64,000 bases of DNA from SYFT01 sp964471115 (GTDB taxonomy: Bacteria > Acidobacteriota > Vicinamibacteria > Vicinamibacterales > SCN-69-37). The stretch spans positions 124,001-188,000 of the forward strand of contig CAYYFE010000001.1 in the NCBI GenBank assembly GCA_964471115.1. The letters are read 5' to 3'. A model generated the notes under the pieces. The model saw only the letters and a list, made by a program, of their open reading frames with translations, did not search any database and was not told where the DNA came from. The translations under genes were made by a program, and so were the position numbers. Positions 41,745 to 50,594 of this stretch are shown piece by piece; position 1 is the first letter of the stretch, and the number at the start of each line of letters is the position of its first letter.

Positions 41745-43138
41745 GGACGTCGCAGCACGGACGCGACCTCAGCCAGGCGGCCGTCGTTGGGCGCGGGCGT
41801 CAAGCCCAGCACCTTGGTCATCAGCTCGTAGAGGTGGATGTTCTCCACCGGCGGAATCACCACGCCCCTGCGGAACTGCGGGCCTGAGGCGATAAACAAG
41901 CCCTGCATCGATGTGAGCGCCGGGTCGTAGCCGTGCGCGCCGCCGAGGATGCGCCCGTCCTGCTGCCAGCCGGTGACCTGCGTTCGCGTCGCCAGCGTCC
42001 ACCCATCGTCCACCATGGCGATCACGGGTGGAATGCGGTGGTGTTTGCGGTAGTGGAGATGCGCCGGCGTGTCTTCGCGCTTGTAGACGAACAGGCGGGG
42101 GTGCTTGTCGCGCAGGGCGGCCACGATGCCGTCCGCCGTCATCGAAGACCCGGAGCGTGGTGACAGTCCCATCACCGGTGACCCATCGATGATCTGCACC
42201 TGCGACATGTCGAGATAGTCGTCCAGCGTGACGATGCGCTGATTGGACAGCTGCGACATGCCGTGGTCGGACACGATGACATAGTGGACCCTGGAGTCGA
42301 GGTTCAGCGCGCGGACGCCATCAACCAGCGCGGCAATCTCCTTGTCGAGCTCCGCGCAGGCCTCGAGCACCTCCGCCGACTCGGGCCCGCGATTGTGCCC
42401 GACCGTGTCGACGAGACTGAAATACAACGTGATGAACGTTGGCCGCTCGCGCTCGGGCAGCCGCAGCCAGTCCAGCACCTGTGTAATCCGCTCCCGATGC
42501 GGGAAGTCATCGTCGTACGGTTTCCAGTGCGAGGGCCGGACGCCCTTGACGGCCACCTCGCTGCCCGGCCAGAACATCGACGCCGATCGCTGCCCCTGCT
42601 GCTCGGCCGTGACCCACAACGGCTCGCCGCCCCACCATCGCGCATCCTTCGCCGTCTGCGAGGACATCGTGAACCGCTCGGGCCCGATCAACGGGTCCTG
42701 CATCGTGTTCGACACGATGCCGTGGTTCTCCGGGTACAGACCGGTGACGATGGTGTAGTGGTTCGGGAAGGTCTTGGTGGGGAACGCGGGGATCAGGCCC
42801 TCGGATCGGACGCCCGCGTCCGCCAGCGCGCGAATCGCCGGCACGTTGGCTCGGTGGATGTAGTCGTGCCGCCAGCCATCCAGCGAAATGAGGATCAGGA
42901 TCGGCTTTGGGGCCTGGGCTGCGGCTGCCCACGACAAGACGACCGCCGCAAGAACGGCAGCGACGATGGCGAGGTGGCGAGATGGCGAGATGGCGAGGTG
43001 GCCAGGTGACGAGATGTCGGGACCCCGCAGGACCTCGGACCTGTAGGACCTCGGACCCTTATTCGTTCGGATCCTCCAGGTACGTGTACCCGTGGAGCCC
43101 GTCTTCGTAGAAGCGGAGGAGGCGTCCGGATTCCTCAT
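41741..43138 (-). CDS. Secreted type I phosphodiesterase/nucleotide pyrophosphatase-family protein (start uncertain)
   Basis: The catalytic part is clear. LILISLDGWRHDYI and FPTKTFPNHYTIVTGLYPENHGIV carry the metal site and nucleophilic threonine; VSDHGMSQL and GAHGYDP supply the remaining metal ligands. It should hydrolyse phosphate diesters or monoesters outside the cytoplasm. A signal peptide core (VAAVLAAVVLSWAAAAQA) begins around 42958, but no ATG, GTG or TTG lies in a sensible position before it. The nearest in-frame ATG (43138, used here) is about 57 residues upstream and inside speA. The stretch between is an 8-bp tandem array translated as HLAISPSRHLAI. A repeat-length change or a non-standard start is possible. 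Confidence 0.72.
   Translation of the reverse strand: MRNPDASSASTKTGSTGTRTWRIRTNKGPRSYRSEVLRGPDISSPGHLAISPSRHLAIVAAVLAAVVLSWAAAAQAPKPILILISLDGWRHDYIHRANVPAIRALADAGVRSEGLIPAFPTKTFPNHYTIVTGLYPENHGIVSNTMQDPLIGPERFTMSSQTAKDARWWGGEPLWVTAEQQGQRSASMFWPGSEVAVKGVRPSHWKPYDDDFPHRERITQVLDWLRLPERERPTFITLYFSLVDTVGHNRGPESAEVLEACAELDKEIAALVDGVRALNLDSRVHYVIVSDHGMSQLSNQRIVTLDDYLDMSQVQIIDGSPVMGLSPRSGSSMTADGIVAALRDKHPRLFVYKREDTPAHLHYRKHHRIPPVIAMVDDGWTLATRTQVTGWQQDGRILGGAHGYDPALTSMQGLFIASGPQFRRGVVIPPVENIHLYELMTKVLGLTPAPNDGRLAEVASVLRRP
42966..43013. repeat. Family D octamer array (RTGRCGAG, 6 units)
   Basis: Six units of RTGGCGAG/GTGRCSAG on the plus strand, lying in the N-terminal coding region or 5' leader of the phosphatase (minus strand). 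A separate direct repeat (AGGACCTCGGACC, twice) follows between 43029 and 43058, up to the speA stop. Confidence 0.85.
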
Positions 43139-45014
43139 AGTTGAGCCGATTCTCCCGTACGGCGACTTCAACGGATTGTCGAAGTTTTCTCAGGAGTGTA
43201 TCGGCGTCAAATTCCACGTAGTCGAGCACCTCGCGGACGGTGTCGCCCTTGATGACCGACTCGAGCACCACGTTGCCGGCCGCGTCGAGCGAGACATGGA
43301 CGGCGTGGGTGTCGCCGAAGAGGTTGTGCAGGTCGCCCAGGATCTCTTGGTAGGCGCCGACGAGGAAGACGCCGAGGTAATACGGCTCGCCGTTGAACGG
43401 GTGCAACGCGATGGTCTTGCGCACGTCGCGGCGATCGATGAACTGATCGATCTTGCCGTCCGAGTCGCAGGTGATGTCGCCCAGCACGGCCTGCCGCGTG
43501 GGCGGCTCGTTCAGCCGGTGGATGGGCATCACCGGGAACAGCTGCTTGATGGCCCAGGAGTCCGGAATCGACTGGAACAGCGAGAAGTTGCAGAAGTACG
43601 TGTCGGCCAGCGTGTCGTCGAGCGTCTGCAGATCCTCCGGCACGTCGTCCATCTGCTGCACGAGTTTGCGCAGCTTCGAGCAGATGGCCCAGTACAGCGT
43701 CTCGGCCTGGCAGCGCTGCGCCAGCGGCAGGTAGCCGCCGTTGAACAGGTTGAGCGCCATGTCCAGCGCCTGCTGCGCGTCGTGATAACTCTCGAGCGCA
43801 TTGCGCGTCGTGAGGTTCTGGTAGGTCTCCTTCAGATCGATCAGCGGCTGCTCGAGCTGATCGTCGTTGCCGTTCTGCGGGATCTCCTCGTCGCCGAACC
43901 CCGAGACCCCCAGCACGTTGAACACGAGCATCGAGTGATAGGCGACGACCGCGCGCCCGCTTTCCGAGATGATCGTCGGATGTTTCACGCCGGCATCGTC
44001 ACACACGGTTTGCACGTGGTAGACGACGTCGTTGGCGTATTCCTGCAGGGTGTAGTTGACCGACGACTCGAAGTTGGTCTGTGAGCCGTCGTAGTCGACG
44101 CCCAGGCCGCCGCCCACGTCGAGATACTGCAGGCCGGCGCCTTCCTTGACCAGCTCCGCGTACACGCGCGCCGCTTCGTTGAGCGCGCCTTTCACGATGC
44201 GGATGTTGGGAATCTGGCTGCCGAGGTGGAAGTGGAGGAGTTTGAAGCAGTCCTCCATGCCGTGTGACTTCAGCTCTTCCAGACCCTTGCGGACCTCCGC
44301 CACGGTCAGACCGAACTTCGAACGATAGCCGCCCGACGACTGCCAGCGGCCGCCGCCGCGAGCGGCCAGCTTCACGCGCATGCCGATCTGCGGCCGCACG
44401 CCCACCTTCTTCGCGTACTCGAGCACCAAACCCAGTTCGGTGTACTTCTCGACGACCGGGATGATCTGCCGGCCCATCTTGAGCGCCAGCATCGCCATCT
44501 CGATGAACTCGGCGTCCTTGAACCCGTTGCAGATGATCGGCGTGTCGTTGGTCGTCATGGCGACGACGGCGAGCAGCTCGGGCTTGGACCCCGCTTCGAG
44601 GCCGAAGCCGTACTCGCGGCCGAAGTCGAGGACCTCTTCGACGACCTGACGCTGTTGATTGACCTTGATCGGGTACACGCACACGTACTTGCCCGTGTAC
44701 TGGTGCTGATTGATCGCGGCCTGAAACGCGCCGTGGATGTCACCGAGCCGGTGCCGCAGGATGTCGCGGAAGCGGATGAGGATGGGCAGGCCGATGCCCC
44801 GCAACTGCAGGTGGTCGACCAGTTGCTTGAGGTCGATGGCCTTGCCGGGTTCCTTCGTCGCGTGGGCGAGGACATGGCCGTTGGGCCCGATGGAGAAATA
44901 GCCCTGTCCCCAGCGCGCCACTTCGTAGAGTTCCGAGGCGTCCGTCACCGTCCAGGGGTCACCTTGCTGCCAGGTCCGCGTCGCGCGGCTCGTCGTGCTC
45001 ACGTTTCGCATCAT
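43059..45014 (-). CDS. speA: Biosynthetic arginine decarboxylase
   Basis: 651 residues (E. coli SpeA is 658). The PLP lysine is in VCVYPIKVNQQRQV (~residue 111). KLLHFHLGSQIPNI, YLDVGGGLGVDYDGS and ISESGRAVVAYHS are the typical fold III PLP/substrate segments. It converts arginine to agmatine, the first step of polyamine synthesis. Two adjacent ATG codons could serve as start (45014 or 45011). It is divergent from the sensor kinase. The next gene on the same strand begins inside or just after its 3' end. Confidence 0.95.
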   Translation of the reverse strand: MMRNVSTTSRATRTWQQGDPWTVTDASELYEVARWGQGYFSIGPNGHVLAHATKEPGKAIDLKQLVDHLQLRGIGLPILIRFRDILRHRLGDIHGAFQAAINQHQYTGKYVCVYPIKVNQQRQVVEEVLDFGREYGFGLEAGSKPELLAVVAMTTNDTPIICNGFKDAEFIEMAMLALKMGRQIIPVVEKYTELGLVLEYAKKVGVRPQIGMRVKLAARGGGRWQSSGGYRSKFGLTVAEVRKGLEELKSHGMEDCFKLLHFHLGSQIPNIRIVKGALNEAARVYAELVKEGAGLQYLDVGGGLGVDYDGSQTNFESSVNYTLQEYANDVVYHVQTVCDDAGVKHPTIISESGRAVVAYHSMLVFNVLGVSGFGDEEIPQNGNDDQLEQPLIDLKETYQNLTTRNALESYHDAQQALDMALNLFNGGYLPLAQRCQAETLYWAICSKLRKLVQQMDDVPEDLQTLDDTLADTYFCNFSLFQSIPDSWAIKQLFPVMPIHRLNEPPTRQAVLGDITCDSDGKIDQFIDRRDVRKTIALHPFNGEPYYLGVFLVGAYQEILGDLHNLFGDTHAVHVSLDAAGNVVLESVIKGDTVREVLDYVEFDADTLLRKLRQSVEVAVRENRLNYEESGRLLRFYEDGLHGYTYLEDPNE

Positions 45015-45064
45015 ACAGAGTTTTTTGCCCGCCTCAGGACAAAAGGTTGGCGCATAGTGATGGC

Positions 45065-46267
45065 ATGCCCAGACGCTCTCGCGCGGTGCTGTTCGTGCTC
45101 CTTGGCGCGCTCCTGGCCGCCGCCTTTTCCACGACGCTGGCGTATCTGGCCACGCGGCTCTCGGGCCGCCCGCAGCCGCTGGAAGCGCTGGCCATGCTCA
45201 ACGTCGCGTTCTGGTTCGGCTGGGCCGTCCTCTCGTTGCCCCTCGTGCTGCTGGCGCAGCGCCTGCGCATCGACCGGCGCCCGCGGCTGGCCGTGCCGGT
45301 CCACCTGACGGCGATGGTCGTCGCCTCCACGTTACACATCGCGCTGCTGACCACGGCGCAGACCGCCGTCTGGTGGCTGTCGCCGGGCCTGCGGTACGAG
45401 GGGATGGAACTGCCGGCCTGGACAGACCAGTGGCTGCGCACCTTTCCAGTCCAGATGGCCAGCCTGTTCGACTGGGAGCTCTTCGCCGCGGCGGGCATCA
45501 TCGCCGTGGCCCACGCGTTTTTCTACTACGCGGAATCGCGCGAACGCGGCCTGCGCCAGGCCAACCTCGAGACACGCCTGATGGAGGCGCAGCTGCAGAC
45601 GCTGCAGCGCCAGCTGCACCCGCATTTTCTCTTCAATACGCTCAACGCCATCTCCACCCTGATGCACCGCGACGTGCAGGCGGCCGACCGCACCCTCGTG
45701 CAGCTGAGCGGCCTGCTGCGCATGACCCTCGACTCGATCGCCCGGCCGCAGATCCGGCTCAGCGAGGAGCTGGAGTTTCTCGACAAGTTCGTCCAGATCG
45801 AACAAACCCGCCTTGGGGATCGTCTGTCGGTGTCGTTCGACGTCGATGCGGATACCCTCGACGCCGTCGTTCCCACGCTGATTCTTCAGCCGCTGGTGGA
45901 GAACGCCATCAAGTACGGGGTGGCGCCCCACGGGAACGCCGGCCATGTGTCCGTGAACGGACATCGTGAAGGCGACATGCTCGTCCTCTCGGTGACCGAC
46001 GATGGGCCCGGGCCATCGGAGCCGGCGCTGGCGGCCCTGTCCACCGGCATCGGATTGTCGAACACCCGGGCCCGGCTGTCGCACCAGTACGGTACGCGGC
46101 ACCGGTTCGAGTTCAAGCGTCACCAGGGCGGCTTTACCGTGCTGGTGGCGTTTCCCTTCCGGACACAACCGGGGCGGGCCGACGAGGCCAGGCCGGCCGC
46201 GGTGACGGCCGGAGCTGCGCAGGAGACGTCAGAATGGCCATGCCCGCCCGAAAGATCCGTACGCTGA
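45065..46267 (+). CDS. LytS-type sensor histidine kinase
   Basis: 400 residues from ATG 45065; an in-frame TTG at 45047 is less likely. Four predicted helices (15-35, 45-68, 80-100, 135-160) form a membrane sensor with no large extracellular domain. The His_kinase domain follows: phospho-acceptor in QLHPHFLFNTLNAIS, N box PLVENAIKYG, and G boxes DDGPGP and STGIGLSNTRARL. It phosphorylates the LytTR regulator whose gene overlaps its 3' end by 34 bp. The ligand is unknown. CATAGT six bases upstream of the ATG suggests a leaderless start. Confidence 0.9.
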   Translation: MPRRSRAVLFVLLGALLAAAFSTTLAYLATRLSGRPQPLEALAMLNVAFWFGWAVLSLPLVLLAQRLRIDRRPRLAVPVHLTAMVVASTLHIALLTTAQTAVWWLSPGLRYEGMELPAWTDQWLRTFPVQMASLFDWELFAAAGIIAVAHAFFYYAESRERGLRQANLETRLMEAQLQTLQRQLHPHFLFNTLNAISTLMHRDVQAADRTLVQLSGLLRMTLDSIARPQIRLSEELEFLDKFVQIEQTRLGDRLSVSFDVDADTLDAVVPTLILQPLVENAIKYGVAPHGNAGHVSVNGHREGDMLVLSVTDDGPGPSEPALAALSTGIGLSNTRARLSHQYGTRHRFEFKRHQGGFTVLVAFPFRTQPGRADEARPAAVTAGAAQETSEWPCPPERSVR

Positions 46268-47046
46268 TTGTCGACGACGAGCCGCTCGCCCGTGAGCGCG
46301 TCAGGTCCATGGTTGGTGATGAACCCGACCTCGAGGTCATCGGCGAAGCGCGTGATGGCGCCGAGGCGGTGGACGCCATCCTGAGCCAGGCGCCAGACCT
46401 GGTGTTCCTCGATGTGCAGATGCCCAAGCTCGACGGCTTCGAAGTCATCAGCTCAGTGGGCGCCGACCGCATGCCGCCGGTCGTCTTCGTGACGGCATTC
46501 GACCAGCATGCGCTGCGCGCCTTTGAAGTGCAGGCGCTCGACTACCTGCTCAAGCCGTTCGACCAGGATCGGTTCCGCGGCGCGTTGTCGCGCGTGCGGC
46601 ACCAGATCGATTCCCAGGAGAACGGCGCGCTCGGCAAGAAACTGCTGGCGCTGGTGCGCGGCATGCACACCGAGACGCCGTCCGACGCGCCGGCGACGCC
46701 GGCCGAAAAGAAGTCGGACCGCATGGTGGTGAAGTCCGGCGGCCGGTTGTTCTTCCTGCGCGCCGACGAAATCGACTGGGTGGAAGCCGCGGGCAACTAC
46801 GTGCGGCTGCACGTCGGCGCCGAGTCACACCTGCTGCGTGAGACGATGAACTCGATCGAGACGCGGCTCAATCCCGATCTCTTCTTCCGCATCCACCGCT
46901 CGCGCATCGTCAACATCGAGCGCATCAAGGAACTGCAGCCCTGGTTCAACGGGGAATACGTCGTGATCCTGCGCAACGGCACCAAGCTCACGCTGAGCCG
47001 CGGCTACCGGGAGAAGCTGCAGGAGCGCCTCGGCCGGCCGCTGTAA
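46234..47046 (+). CDS. LytTR-family response regulator
   Basis: 270 residues. The receiver domain (1-~120) has the acidic pair in LIVDDEP, the phosphorylated Asp in LVFLDVQMPKLDG and the Lys in YLLKPFD. A linker leads to a LytTR DNA-binding domain (~160-268) with VEAAGNYVRLHV, FFRIHRSRIVNIERI and GTKLTLSRGYREKL. Starts at ATG 46234 or 46240. It partners with the upstream kinase as a two-component system; no target gene can be named from the window. Confidence 0.93.
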   Translation: MAMPARKIRTLIVDDEPLARERVRSMVGDEPDLEVIGEARDGAEAVDAILSQAPDLVFLDVQMPKLDGFEVISSVGADRMPPVVFVTAFDQHALRAFEVQALDYLLKPFDQDRFRGALSRVRHQIDSQENGALGKKLLALVRGMHTETPSDAPATPAEKKSDRMVVKSGGRLFFLRADEIDWVEAAGNYVRLHVGAESHLLRETMNSIETRLNPDLFFRIHRSRIVNIERIKELQPWFNGEYVVILRNGTKLTLSRGYREKLQERLGRPL

Positions 47047-47058
47047 AACGCTTGTCAA

Positions 47059-47120
47059 CACAGTAGACATGTAGACATGTAGAAAAAACTCAAAGACTAC
47101 ATGCCTACATGCCTACTGTG
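47059..47120. repeat. Family A hairpin repeat, copy A4 (minimal form)
   Basis: 62 bp: CACAGTAG plus two ACATGTAG octamers, a 14-nt A-rich loop, then CTACATGC twice and CTACTGTG. The 24-bp arms pair with two mismatches. It lies between convergent genes and shows the element reduced to its arms. Confidence 0.88.
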
Positions 47121-47134
47121 CTGAAAACCAAGCG

Positions 47135-47866
47135 CTAGCGCACCTTGAACAACGCGTCGTCGACGGTCGCGTTCAGTTCGACCTTCGAGATGCGCAGTTC
47201 CGCCATCACCATGCCGCCCTGCATCACCTTGACCGAGTGCGGAATCTGGATGCCATCGATGGCCTTGTAGTCGCCCAGCTCGGTTTCCACCGCGCCCATC
47301 GGCGTTTCACTGACCACCTTGAGTTCTACGCCGGTCTCGACGTCGATGTGATAGTGCTGCACGGTCTTGTCCTTGCGCGTGACCTTCAGGTGGTGCGCCT
47401 TGCGGCTGCCGACCGTTGAGGGACCCACCAGTTCGACGACCGAGCCCTTGGTCTTGTAGTCGATCAGGGCGCCGTCAAAGTCCGACTGGTCGCGCACCGT
47501 GTCGGCCTCCGCGCCGCTCATCTCCATGAACGTGTCGCTGCCGGCCATCGGGTTGAGCATCCACGCGCGCTGCCCGTCGAACACATTGACCATGGTCATC
47601 GCCGGCTGTCCGGGAATGGCGATGGTCAGTTCCTGCCGGCCCATGTTCGGCCGCTTGCTGTACACCACCATGCCGAGCTCGAAGCCCTGCGCCGAGGCCA
47701 CGCCCGTCTGTTTCATGCTCTGGATGGCCTTCCATTTGTCGCCACCCTTCGACTTGTAGTTCAGCGCGACGATGTCGTCGACCGACTGCGCCGCCGCTGT
47801 GCCCGTGCCGAGACCCACCACCACTGCCGCTGTTGCCACCAGGGCGAACGCCATCCGTCTGACCAT
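47135..47866 (-). CDS. Secreted LolA/outer-membrane lipoprotein-sorting-like protein
   Basis: 243 residues with a signal peptide (RRMAFALVATAAVVVGLGTGTAAAQS). The mature part begins DIVALNYKSKGGDKWKAIQSMKQTG, and its alternating strands (HYHIDVETGVELKVVSETPM, ...DYKAIDGIQIPHSVKVMQGG) match the LolA/LolB-like half-barrel fold that carries lipids or lipoproteins through the periplasm. It lacks a Cys lipobox. It stands alone, divergent from the next gene across a decamer array. Confidence 0.75.
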   Translation of the reverse strand: MVRRMAFALVATAAVVVGLGTGTAAAQSVDDIVALNYKSKGGDKWKAIQSMKQTGVASAQGFELGMVVYSKRPNMGRQELTIAIPGQPAMTMVNVFDGQRAWMLNPMAGSDTFMEMSGAEADTVRDQSDFDGALIDYKTKGSVVELVGPSTVGSRKAHHLKVTRKDKTVQHYHIDVETGVELKVVSETPMGAVETELGDYKAIDGIQIPHSVKVMQGGMVMAELRISKVELNATVDDALFKVR

Positions 47867-47900
47867 CTGTCAAGAACCTCCACAGCCAGCTTACCGCGAG

Positions 47901-48020
47901 TGGCGGCAAGTAGCGGCAAGTGGCGGCGAGTAGCGGCGAGTGGCGGTGGGTGGCGGCAAGTAGCGGCGAGTGGCGGCGGGTGGCGGCGGGTGGCGGCGAG
48001 TGGCGGCACGTGGCGGCGGG
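47901..48020. repeat. Family C decamer array (12 units)
   Basis: Twelve 10-bp units of TRGCGGYRRG type (TGGCGGCAAG, TAGCGGCGAG, TGGCGGCGGG and so on) between the divergent LolA-like and unknown secreted genes. A TATGAT directly follows the array, 12 bp before the next start codon. Confidence 0.92.
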
Positions 48021-48038
48021 TATGATGCCGGGGAGACG

Positions 48039-48875
48039 ATGAAGATCATCGCGATCGGCGCGGTTTTGCTGGCGGCCGCCGGGCTGGTGCGGCCGGCGCA
48101 ACCACCCGACACCTCCGCGCGGGCGGTGGTGGCGCGGGCGGCGGAGCGGCAGGCGACCGTTCAGAAGGCGCTGGAGTTCGTGCTGGCCGATGAGACGGCG
48201 GTGCAGGAGGTGTTCGACGAAGACGGGCGCCGGGCGGCGCGGCGCGAGACGTCGGGCGACTTCTTTCTGGCGTTTGTGCCGGGTGACGGCGGGTGGCTGG
48301 CCGTCCGCGACCTGACGACGGTGGACGGCACGCCGGTGGAGAACCGCGACGACCTGCGGGCGCTGCTGACGCGCGGCAGCATGGCGCGCATCGGCCGCGC
48401 GCTGGCGGATCGTAACGCCCGCTTCAACATCGGGCCCGTGGTCCGCAACTTCAACGATCCGATGCTCGCGCTGGTGATTCTCGACGACAAACACCGCACG
48501 CGGTTCCGCTTCGAACGCCGGTCGGTGGCGCGGCAGGGGACGTCGACCCTGGTCACCCTCGCGTTCACCGAACGCGACCGGCCGACGCTCATCCGCGGCG
48601 GCAACAACGCGCCCGTGTTCACCCGCGGCGAACTGGTGATCGACGCGGAGGCGGGGCATCTGCATCGCGCCGTCATCACGATGAAGGACGGCCCGACGTC
48701 CGCCGAGTTGACCACGACCTTCGAGCGGGTGGAGAAGCTGGACCTGTGGCTGCCGGCGCGGATGGATGAGCGGTACGAGCACCGGTCGGCCCGCGAGCGC
48801 GCGACGGTGACCGTCACGTCGACCTACGCGAACTACCGGAGGTTCGAAGCGACAGGACGAATCAAGCGTCCGTAG
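48039..48875 (+). CDS. Secreted protein of unknown function
   Basis: 278 residues, started at ATG 48039 (KIIAIGAVLLAAAGLVRPAQP, a signal peptide) with GGGGAG upstream; the frame before it only translates the decamer array. I do not recognise a family. Visible features are an Arg-rich N-terminal helix region (RAVVARAAERQATVQKALEFVLADE) and a beta-rich C-terminal half. The latter (GELVIDAEAGHLHRAVITMKDGP ... TSTYANYRRFEATGRI) resembles the later strands of LolA/outer-membrane sorting proteins. The TAG stop lies in a family B repeat end. Confidence 0.7.
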   Translation: MKIIAIGAVLLAAAGLVRPAQPPDTSARAVVARAAERQATVQKALEFVLADETAVQEVFDEDGRRAARRETSGDFFLAFVPGDGGWLAVRDLTTVDGTPVENRDDLRALLTRGSMARIGRALADRNARFNIGPVVRNFNDPMLALVILDDKHRTRFRFERRSVARQGTSTLVTLAFTERDRPTLIRGGNNAPVFTRGELVIDAEAGHLHRAVITMKDGPTSAELTTTFERVEKLDLWLPARMDERYEHRSARERATVTVTSTYANYRRFEATGRIKRP

Positions 48876-48966
48876 GGCGCCCCGACCTGCGGCGCGCCGG
48901 GATCGCGGCCGAAAGAGCCGGCCGCGCTACACGACCCGGCCGCGCTACACGACCCGGCCGCGCTAC
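48872..48966. repeat. Family B cluster, copy B4
   Basis: A full unit (48872-48930) with stems GGCGCCCCG-like/CGGCGCGCC and GCGGCCG/CGGCCGC, bounded by GTAG and CTAC, followed by two 18-bp half-units (ACGACCCGGCCGCGCTAC type). The left GTAG contains the stop of the upstream gene and the final CTAC contains the stop of the convergent oxidase gene. Confidence 0.87.
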
Positions 48967-50549
48967 GTTCGCGGGAACAGCACCCCGGGCGCCAGCTTCC
49001 AGTCCGGGTCGAGCGCGGCCTTGATGGCCCGCATGTCGCTGATCCCCTGGTCGCCGTAGAGCTGACGCAGCAACGCCTGCTTGACCGAGGAGCGGCCGAC
49101 GCCATGTTCCGCCAGCGGACAACCGCCCAGGCGCGCCACCTCACGCCCGAATTCGAGGATGGCCTCGCGGCCGGCAACCACGTCGGCGTACGACCGCGGG
49201 ATCACGTTGGGGTGGACGTTGCCGTCGGAGATGTGGCCCCAGATGGCGAAGTCGAGCCCCCGGCGGGTGTAGCCCTCGCGATACGCCGCCAGCATCGCGC
49301 CGAAATGTTCGAACGGCACGATCATGTCGGCGGCGGTCTTTTCGATGCGATCGTCGACGTCGCGTTTGGCGTGGCCCACGCGCCGGTTGACCCCGGCCGG
49401 CGCCGATTCACGAAAGGCCAGGAACTGTTCGATGCGGCGCCGGTCGCCCGGCCACGCCATCTGCGCGTCGTCGAGCGCATCATGGTCGTGCAGCAGCCGA
49501 AGGAACCGGATGAGCGGCGTGTCGGGCGCATTGGCTTCGAGCGCGCGGGCTGCCTGCGCGAAGCCGTCGGCGGGGGTCGTCCCGCCGGGCAGTTCGAGCT
49601 GCACGAGCAACATCAGGTCCGTGCCGGCCGGCACGGTGATGTCCAGTTTGCGATCGACGCCATCCTCGCGGAGGATCTCGAGGCAGCGCCGGTCGACGTG
49701 TTCAATGGCCGCGACACCGACAGAGGCCGTGCGCAGCGCGCCGACCAGCGCCACGCCGCGCGCTTCCTCCGCGACCGGGACCAGGACCCAGGCGACCGCC
49801 GGCGGCTCCGGCAGGACGCGGAAGGTGATCTCGGTGATCACACCCAGCGTGCCTTCCGCGCCGATGAACAGGTCGATCAGGTCCATCTCCGGCGCGGCAA
49901 AGTAGCCGGCCGACACCTTCGGCACCCGCGGCATGGTGTACCGGCCGTGCGCGAACGTTCGGGTGCCACAGGGGCACTCGAGGGTGAACGTGCCGTCGGC
50001 CGCCGCCCTGGTCCCGCCGCGCGTCAGGTCCAGCACGTGGCCACACGCCAGCACCACCGTCAGGCCGTCAGTCCACGCGCGCGTCGTGCCGTACTTGAAC
50101 GTCGAGGCGCCGGCGGCGTTGGTGGCCACCACGCCCCCGGCCAGCGCCCCGGTGTACGTCGGTGACGGCGGGTACCAGCGCGATTGCAGGTGCAGCGCGT
50201 CCTGGAGCGCCTGAATCGCCACCCCGGCGCCGACCCGCACGTGCTGTTGGCCCGATTCCTGAATACCAGTGAGCCGCACCGTGGAGAGTACGAGCCCGCC
50301 CTCGGGCGTGGCGCCTCCGGTCAACGACGACTGGGCGCCGACAGGCAGGACCCGGGTCGAAGCCGTCAGCAGGCGAGCCACATCCTGTTCGCTGCGTGGC
50401 TTCGCGACGCCATCCGCGTAGCCGCCGGCAAAGTGGGCTGCGTCTTCACGGTGCGCCAGTAACACGTCAGGTGACGTGTCGATGACCGGCGCGGTGTCCG
50501 TCCCGGCGGCAGGCCGGGGCACACGCGCGCGCACGGTCGAGGCAGCCAC
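48963..50549 (-). CDS. FAD-linked oxidase (GlcD/D-lactate dehydrogenase-like)
   Basis: 528 residues from GTG 50549. The open frame extends further upstream, but TATGAT with GAGG sits just before this codon and the upstream part overlaps the rhodanese gene. An FAD-binding PCMH domain (~45-220: VLPVGAQSSLTGGATPEGGLVLSTVRL, NAAGASTFKYGTTRAWTDGL) is followed by a C-terminal FAD-oxidase domain ending HGVGRSSVKQALL, with the HISDGNVHPN metal/flavin segment. There is no iron-sulfur domain. It probably oxidises a 2-hydroxy acid such as glycolate or D-lactate. Confidence 0.88.
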   Translation of the reverse strand: MAASTVRARVPRPAAGTDTAPVIDTSPDVLLAHREDAAHFAGGYADGVAKPRSEQDVARLLTASTRVLPVGAQSSLTGGATPEGGLVLSTVRLTGIQESGQQHVRVGAGVAIQALQDALHLQSRWYPPSPTYTGALAGGVVATNAAGASTFKYGTTRAWTDGLTVVLACGHVLDLTRGGTRAAADGTFTLECPCGTRTFAHGRYTMPRVPKVSAGYFAAPEMDLIDLFIGAEGTLGVITEITFRVLPEPPAVAWVLVPVAEEARGVALVGALRTASVGVAAIEHVDRRCLEILREDGVDRKLDITVPAGTDLMLLVQLELPGGTTPADGFAQAARALEANAPDTPLIRFLRLLHDHDALDDAQMAWPGDRRRIEQFLAFRESAPAGVNRRVGHAKRDVDDRIEKTAADMIVPFEHFGAMLAAYREGYTRRGLDFAIWGHISDGNVHPNVIPRSYADVVAGREAILEFGREVARLGGCPLAEHGVGRSSVKQALLRQLYGDQGISDMRAIKAALDPDWKLAPGVLFPRT

Positions 50550-50594
50550 AACCTCGCCATCATACGGCGAAGCCGCAATGCGGCAGGAGGACCC

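Noticed and set aside
47901..48020. Possible CRISPR array (short regular repeats)
   Set aside because: Units are contiguous 10-mers without spacers, and no cas gene is in the window.
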